NCBI GenBank assembly: GCA_963718755.1
Contig: OY970376.1
Span: 1,488,001 to 1,552,000 of the forward strand
DNA from: VRUE01 sp963718755
Lineage (GTDB): Bacteria > Actinomycetota > Thermoleophilia > Solirubrobacterales > 70-9
Direction: 5' to 3'
DNA length: 64,000 nucleotides
How positions within the stretch are numbered: the first letter of the stretch is position 1; the number at the start of each line of letters is the position of its first letter. Of this stretch, positions 59,867 to 64,000 are shown piece after piece. The notes beneath the pieces were generated by a model that made no database searches, had not been told where the DNA came from, and saw nothing but the letters and a program-made list of their open reading frames with translations. The translations under genes were made by a program, and so were the position numbers.

Positions 59867-61312
59867 TCAGCCGCCAGCCGGCACGACCGCGATGTCCTCC
59901 AACGCGAATTTCCCATTCGCGTCCAGCGGATCCCCGAGCGGGTAGCGCCCCGTGAAGCAAGCATCGCAATGGTCCTCGGGCGGCGTGCCGATCGCCTCGT
60001 AGACGCCCTCCATCGAGAGGTAGGCGAGCGAATCGGCGCCGAGCTCGTCGGCGATCTCCTCGATCGTCCGTTCGTGGGCGATCATCTCCTCGCGCGTCGA
60101 CATGTCGACCCCGTAGTGACAGGGGTGGCGGATCGGTGGCGCCGAGATCCGCAGGTGGACCTCCTTGGCGCCGGCGTCGCGCAGCATGCCGACGATCTGC
60201 CGCGTCGTATTACCGCGCACGATCGAGTCGTCGACGACGACGATCCGCTGCCCGGAGACGATCTCCGGCAACGGGTTGAACTTCAGCCGCAGGCCGCGCT
60301 TGCGCAGCTCCTGCCCCGGCTGGATGAAGGTGCGGGCGACGTAGCGGTTCTTGATCAGGCCATCGTCGCGCGGCAGCCCCGAGGCACGGGAGAAGCCGGC
60401 CGCAGCAGGGTTTCCTGAGTCGGGCACGGAGATCACCAGGTCGGCCTCCGCCGGAGCCTCGCGCCAGAGGATTTCGCCCATCCGCCCGCGCACCTGTTGC
60501 AGCACCTTGCCCTCGAGGCGGCTGTCGGGGCGGGAGAAGTAGATGTGCTCGAAGACGCAGTGGGCCGGCCGGCCGGCCTTGACCACCTGGCGCGTCTCCA
60601 GGCCGCGCTCGGTCAGCGAGACCATCTCCCCGGGGTGGACTTCGCGCAGCAGCTCGGCGCCGACGATGTCGAAGGCGCAGCTCTCCGAGGCGACGACGAA
60701 GCGATCGCCGAGGCGGCCGAGCGAGAGCGGCCGCACGCCGTGCGGGTCGCGGAAGGCGACGATCGCGTGCTTGGTCATCGCCACGGTCGAGTAGGCACCC
60801 TCCAGGCGCGGCATCATGTCGGTTACCGCGTCCTCGACGAACTTGCCCTCGTTGGAGGAGATCAGCGCCGCGATGATCTCCGAGTCCGAGGTACCGCGGA
60901 AAGCGATGCCGGCCTCCTTCAGCTCGCCCCAGAGCTCGACCGCGTTGGTCAGGTTGCCGTTGTGGGCGAGCGCCAGCTCGCGACCGTCGTCGCGCCAGAC
61001 CGGCTGCGCGTTCTCCCAGGAGCCGCCGCCGGTGGTCGAGTAGCGCACATGGCCGATCGCCATGTCGCCCTCCAGCGCCCGCAGCTTCTCCTCGTCGAAG
61101 ACCTGGGAGACGAGCCCCGAGTCGCGCATCGTCGTGATGTGGCCGCCCTCGCAGGTAGCGATCCCGGCCGACTCCTGACCCCGGTGCTGCAGCGCGTAGA
61201 GGCCGAAGTAGGCGAGGCGGGCGACGTCGTGGCCGGGCGCGTATATGCCAAACACACCGCATTCCTCGCGCGGTGAGTCGTCATCTATCTGCTGCCCCCG
61301 GGGCGGAGTCAA
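59867..61312 (-). CDS. purF: Amidophosphoribosyltransferase
   Basis: The protein is 481 residues. The propeptide-like start ends before CGVFGIYAPG, whose cysteine would be the glutaminase nucleophile after processing. ALQHRGQESAGIA, GHVRYSTTGGGSWENAQPVW and LAHNGNLTNAVEL follow. The phosphoribosyltransferase domain has VVVDDSIVRGNTTRQIV as the PRPP loop. CDACFTGRYP near the end is typical of iron-sulphur-type PurF. It makes phosphoribosylamine, the first step of purine synthesis. Confidence 0.97.
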   Translation of the reverse strand: MTPPRGQQIDDDSPREECGVFGIYAPGHDVARLAYFGLYALQHRGQESAGIATCEGGHITTMRDSGLVSQVFDEEKLRALEGDMAIGHVRYSTTGGGSWENAQPVWRDDGRELALAHNGNLTNAVELWGELKEAGIAFRGTSDSEIIAALISSNEGKFVEDAVTDMMPRLEGAYSTVAMTKHAIVAFRDPHGVRPLSLGRLGDRFVVASESCAFDIVGAELLREVHPGEMVSLTERGLETRQVVKAGRPAHCVFEHIYFSRPDSRLEGKVLQQVRGRMGEILWREAPAEADLVISVPDSGNPAAAGFSRASGLPRDDGLIKNRYVARTFIQPGQELRKRGLRLKFNPLPEIVSGQRIVVVDDSIVRGNTTRQIVGMLRDAGAKEVHLRISAPPIRHPCHYGVDMSTREEMIAHERTIEEIADELGADSLAYLSMEGVYEAIGTPPEDHCDACFTGRYPLGDPLDANGKFALEDIAVVPAGG

Positions 61313-61405
61313 AAGCGCGTGTTCCTCGCGGTAGAAAAGGACGTGACGCGCAGGCAGACTGCCTACCCCGGGAGGGTAGCAACGGCGCCGGATCAGGCCC
61401 TATGC

Positions 61406-61457
61406 GGACGTGCCGTCACTTAAGCGCCACATAGGGTGCCTAAGTGACGGCACGTCC
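61406..61457 (-). terminator. 17-bp perfect hairpin at the end of tetR
   Basis: GGACGTGCCGTCACTTA at 61406-61422 pairs perfectly with 61441-61457 (18-nt loop). The right arm contains the last codons and stop of the tetR gene, which reads leftwards. It separates tetR from purF. Confidence 0.7.
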
Positions 61458-62069
61458 GTCGAGCAAGGAATTGAGGGCCTTGTGAAGACCGGCTACGGCC
61501 GAGTCGAGCGGGGCCTTATCGCCGGCTGCGCGGGCGCGGATCAGGGCGCCCTCGATCGTGGAGACGACGAGGCCGGCGAAGCTCTCGGCGTCCTTTGCCG
61601 AGACGCCTTCGTCGCGAAGGGCGGCGGCGATTGGGGCTTCCCAGCTCTGGAAGGCGGCGGTTGCGGCTGCGGCCAGGGCCGGGTCCTCGGGGCGGGCGAG
61701 GGCGGCTGCGGCGACGGGACAGCCGAGCCGCTCCGGCTTGTCCTTGACCCGGCGGCGGAAGGTCTCGCCGAACATCGTCAGCGTCTCGCCGAGGCCGCGC
61801 TGCTCGAGCGAGTGTTCGATCGCGGCGCGGATCTCGCGCCCCTCCGCCTCGGCGGCCTCGATCGCCAGCTGGCTCTTGCCGCCGGGGAAGTGGTGGTATA
61901 TCGAGCCGCGGGGCGCCTCGCCGACAGCGGCGACGTCGCGCAGCTCCATCCCCGCGTAGCCCTTCTCGGCGAGCAGCCGTCGCGCCCCGGCGATCAGCCG
62001 CTCGCGCCCGTCGCGGCGCTTCGGTTCGATCGCTTTCGCGTCTGCAAGTCGCGTTATGCCCACGGACAT
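61440..62069 (-). CDS. TetR-family transcriptional regulator
   Basis: The protein is 209 residues from the ATG at 62069; the open frame further upstream runs antisense to the transporter gene. The HTH is GARRLLAEKGYAGMELRDVA, then GEAPRGSIYHHFPGGKSQLA. The ligand domain follows (GCPVAAAALARPEDPALAAA), as in LmrA/YxaF-type repressors of drug transporters. It diverges from the MFS gene with 18 bp between start codons, and both starts lie at matching operators. Confidence 0.93.
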   Translation of the reverse strand: MSVGITRLADAKAIEPKRRDGRERLIAGARRLLAEKGYAGMELRDVAAVGEAPRGSIYHHFPGGKSQLAIEAAEAEGREIRAAIEHSLEQRGLGETLTMFGETFRRRVKDKPERLGCPVAAAALARPEDPALAAAATAAFQSWEAPIAAALRDEGVSAKDAESFAGLVVSTIEGALIRARAAGDKAPLDSAVAGLHKALNSLLDGRAVT

Positions 62070-62070
62070 A
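62055..62070. promoter_or_regulatory. TetR operator 1
   Basis: TATGCCCACGGACATA is, on the minus strand, TATGTCCGTGGGCATA. It fits the consensus TATGNCCGTGGNCATA shared with the second site. It overlaps the tetR start codon. Confidence 0.7.
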
Positions 62071-62087
62071 GTATAGTCGCGCCGCGG

Positions 62088-63536
62088 ATGTATGACCGTG
62101 GACATAGAGCCAGTGTCGCGATCGCCTGTGCCGGCGCCTTCGTCGCCTTCCTCGACACGACGATCGTCAACATCGCCTTCCCCGACATCTCGGCCTCCTT
62201 CGCCGGCTCGGGGCGCGACGCGCTCTCCTGGGTGCTCGACGGCTACTTCGTCGTCATCGCCGCCCTGCTGGTCCCGGCCGGCGGCCTCGCCGACCGCTTC
62301 GGCCACAAGCGGATCTTCCTCGTCGGCGTGGGCGCCTTCACCGCCGCCAGCCTGCTCTGCGCGATCGCCCCCAGCCTCGAGCTGCTGATCTCCTTCCGCG
62401 TCCTGCAGGGGGCCGGCGCGGCGCTGATCGCCCCGGCCTCGCTGGCGATCGTGCTCGACGCCTACCCGGCGGAGAAGCGGGCGACCGGCGTCGGCCTCTG
62501 GGGTGCGGCAGCGGCGGCTGCGGCGGCGACCGGCCCGACCCTGGGCGGTGCCTTGGTCGAGCTCTCCGACTGGCGCCTCGTCTTCCTCGTCAACCTGCCG
62601 CTCGGCGCCGCGATCATCTGGGCGGGCAGCCGCCGCCTCGCCGAGCGCCCGATCCGCGACCACCACCTGCCCGACCTGCCCGGCGCCGCGATGCTCGCGC
62701 TTGCCCTGGCCCTGATCACGCTCGGCATCGTCGAGGGCAACGACTGGGGCTGGACCGCTCCCGCCACCCTCGCCTCGTTCGCCGCCGGCACCGTCCTGCT
62801 CGCGGCGATGACCGCCCGCAGCCGCACCCATCCGCGGCCGATCGTCGAACCCGACCTCTTCGCCCACCGCTCCTTCCGCATCGGCAACCTCGGCACGCTG
62901 CTCTTCTCCGCCGCCTTCTTCTCGATCGTCCTCGGCAACGTCGTTTTCCTCACCTCGATCTGGGGCTACACCGTGCTCCAGGCAGGCCTCGCGACGCTGC
63001 CCGGGCCGGCTTGGACGACGATCGTCTCCGGCCCGGCGGGGAAGCTCGCCGATCGCTTCGGCCAGCGCGCCGTCGTCGTCCCCGGCACGCTGATCTTCGC
63101 CGCCGGGGTGATGGTCCTGCGCTCGGCCGGGGCCGAGCCCGACTGGCTAGGTCTCTGGCTGCCGGGGGCGACGCTGACCGGGATCGGCATCGGCCTCGCC
63201 TTCCCGACCCTCGGCTCAGCCGCCGTGCGCGACGTCGAGGTCGACCGCTTCGCCACCGCCAGCGCGGTCAACGCCGCCTTCCGCCAGATCGGCGCCGTGC
63301 TCGGCACCGCGCTCCTCGTCGCCATCGTCGGCGACCCCGCCACGCTCGCCGACGCGCTTGCGGTCTCCGACAGCGCCTACCTCTTCGCCGCGATCGCCGC
63401 ACTGCTCTCCGGCGCGGTCACCCTGATGCTGCGGCCGGCGCCGAGTCCCGCCGGGTCAGGCTCTCGCCGCTCTCGGGATCGAAGAGATGCAGCTTCGACG
63501 TATCCGCCCATAGCGTCGCCCGCTCGCGACGTTTGA
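62088..63536 (+). CDS. DHA2-family MFS drug transporter
   Basis: The protein is 482 residues from the ATG at 62088. It opens with the usual first helix (ASVAIACAGAFVAFLDTTIV, then NIAFPDIS), followed by GGLADRFGHKRIFLVG and RVLQGAGAALIAPASLAIVL (motif C region). About fourteen helices are present, as in EmrB/QacA. It is probably a proton-driven multidrug exporter repressed by the divergent TetR protein. The last 40 or so residues overlap the convergent ABC gene by 119 bp and are unlike the family; the ancestral stop may have been lost. Confidence 0.9.
   Translation: MYDRGHRASVAIACAGAFVAFLDTTIVNIAFPDISASFAGSGRDALSWVLDGYFVVIAALLVPAGGLADRFGHKRIFLVGVGAFTAASLLCAIAPSLELLISFRVLQGAGAALIAPASLAIVLDAYPAEKRATGVGLWGAAAAAAAATGPTLGGALVELSDWRLVFLVNLPLGAAIIWAGSRRLAERPIRDHHLPDLPGAAMLALALALITLGIVEGNDWGWTAPATLASFAAGTVLLAAMTARSRTHPRPIVEPDLFAHRSFRIGNLGTLLFSAAFFSIVLGNVVFLTSIWGYTVLQAGLATLPGPAWTTIVSGPAGKLADRFGQRAVVVPGTLIFAAGVMVLRSAGAEPDWLGLWLPGATLTGIGIGLAFPTLGSAAVRDVEVDRFATASAVNAAFRQIGAVLGTALLVAIVGDPATLADALAVSDSAYLFAAIAALLSGAVTLMLRPAPSPAGSGSRRSRDRRDAASTYPPIASPARDV
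62091..62106. promoter_or_regulatory. TetR operator 2
   Basis: TATGACCGTGGACATA matches operator 1 at 12 of the 14 informative positions. Its centre is 36 bp from that of operator 1, and it overlaps the first codons of the transporter gene. A -10-like TATAGT lies between them at 62072-62077. Confidence 0.7.
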
Positions 63537-64000
63537 TCCTGCTCGCCGGGTCGAGCCGGGCGACGATCTGCTCCTCGCCCTCGCGCAGGCTGGCCGCGCC
63601 GGTTTCGCCGATGCTCTCCTCGGCCAGATCGGCGAGCTGCTCGGACTCGACCCCTTCGGACTCGACGTGGAAGTAGGCGTAGAGGTCTGAGCCGAGCGAC
63701 TCGACCAGGTCGATCTCGGCCTCGATCGCGACCCCGCGCCCGCGCTTCAGCTCGTCGTCGATCATCGCGGCGTCCTCGAAGCTCTCCGGCCGCAGCCCGG
63801 CGACGACCTTGCCTTCGCCGCGCCCGCCCGCCTGCTCGGGCAGCTCGGCCTCGCCGATCGGCAACACCACCTTCCCAGAAGCTATTTCTGCCGGCATGAA
63901 GTTCATCGCCGGCGAGCCGATGAAGCCGGCGACGAAGAGGTTCTTCGGGTCGTCGTAGAGCTCGGCCGGCGGGCCAACCTGCTGCAGGACGCCGGCCCGC
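63418..64000 (-). CDS. ABC sugar transporter ATP-binding protein (UgpC/MalK type), partial
   Basis: Only the C-terminal part (about 194 residues) is in the window; the gene runs past its right edge. The first residues seen (GVLQQVGPPAELYDDPKNLF, then VAGFIGSPAMNFMPAEI) are the invariant end of the ATPase domain in UgpC/MsmK/MalK. The TOBE regulatory domain follows, including GLRPESFEDAAM and FHVESEGVESEQ. It would energise a binding-protein-dependent sugar importer. Its 3' end overlaps the convergent transporter gene. Confidence 0.93.
   Translation of the reverse strand, partial: RAGVLQQVGPPAELYDDPKNLFVAGFIGSPAMNFMPAEIASGKVVLPIGEAELPEQAGGRGEGKVVAGLRPESFEDAAMIDDELKRGRGVAIEAEIDLVESLGSDLYAYFHVESEGVESEQLADLAEESIGETGAASLREGEEQIVARLDPASRIKRRERATLWADTSKLHLFDPESGESLTRRDSAPAAASG

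Noticed and set aside
62070..62867. Upstream extension of the tetR frame
   Set aside because: It is antisense to the transporter gene and adds low-complexity Glu/Gly/Arg sequence before a normal TetR start.

Overview
The window comes from a high-GC actinobacterium, most likely the class Thermoleophilia (Solirubrobacterales or a relative). The main clue is the secreted protein at 44895-45518, whose opening (RDRITYANLVSTLALFIALG, then AYAASKI) is a hallmark of that group. The SCO6880-type conjugation proteins, the DHA2 transporter and the dense ATGA/GTGA gene overlaps agree with this. Most of the window (about 106-55294, roughly 55.1 kb) is one integrative and conjugative element (ICE) inserted in a tRNA-Lys(TTT) gene. 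A 46-bp direct repeat of the tRNA 3' half lies at 106-151 (attL, tRNA intact) and at 55249-55294 (attR, tRNA fragment). A tyrosine integrase gene lies just inside attR.

Layout of the element. (1) Left end, 0.3-11.5 kb: a regulator joining an RpoA-CTD-like domain to a sigma-like helix-turn-helix; a type IV pilin under a c-di-GMP (GEMM-I) riboswitch; an XRE regulator; a 2383-residue RHS/YD-repeat surface protein whose N-terminal half holds near-identical 717-bp tandem repeats, followed by two small membrane proteins; and an O-methyltransferase. (2) 11.6-27.6 kb: a + strand cluster for DNA processing (DprA, a methyltransferase-SNF2 helicase fusion, SSB and an SSB-like paralogue, a SLOG protein, a DUF4326-like protein, many small unknowns, the MobF relaxase-helicase). 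Almost every intergenic gap in it carries a long stem-loop of one recurring design. (3) 26.7-35.9 kb: accessory cargo (a methyltransferase gene broken by one amber codon, a small sigma factor, GNAT, two transporters, winged-helix and XRE regulators with visible operators, a 19-residue peptide gene). (4) 36.2-50.4 kb: the transfer machinery (VirD4, VirB4-like ATPase, SCO6880 protein, VirB6-, VirB8- and VirB2-like proteins), secreted LysM and adhesin-like proteins, a sigma factor with a membrane anchor, a transglycosylase-peptidase, and a small excisionase-like protein. (5) 50.5-55.1 kb: two likely defence genes (a DUF4365-like nuclease with TPRs; a protein with a HEPN R-x4-H motif) and the integrase.

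Right of attR is ordinary chromosome: a P-loop kinase, a LOG-family protein, purN-purH, a nitronate monooxygenase, purF, a tetR-MFS divergent pair with two matching operators, and the end of a sugar ABC transporter ATPase gene that runs off the window.

The items most worth following are the repeated stem-loop family (two copies put the next gene's start codon inside the stem), the riboswitch-controlled pilin on an ICE, the two transfer ATPases that both lack the usual P-loop glycine, the membrane-tethered sigma factor overlapping an adhesin gene, and the peptide gene facing a double winged-helix regulator. All calls come from reading the sequence; no database search was run.
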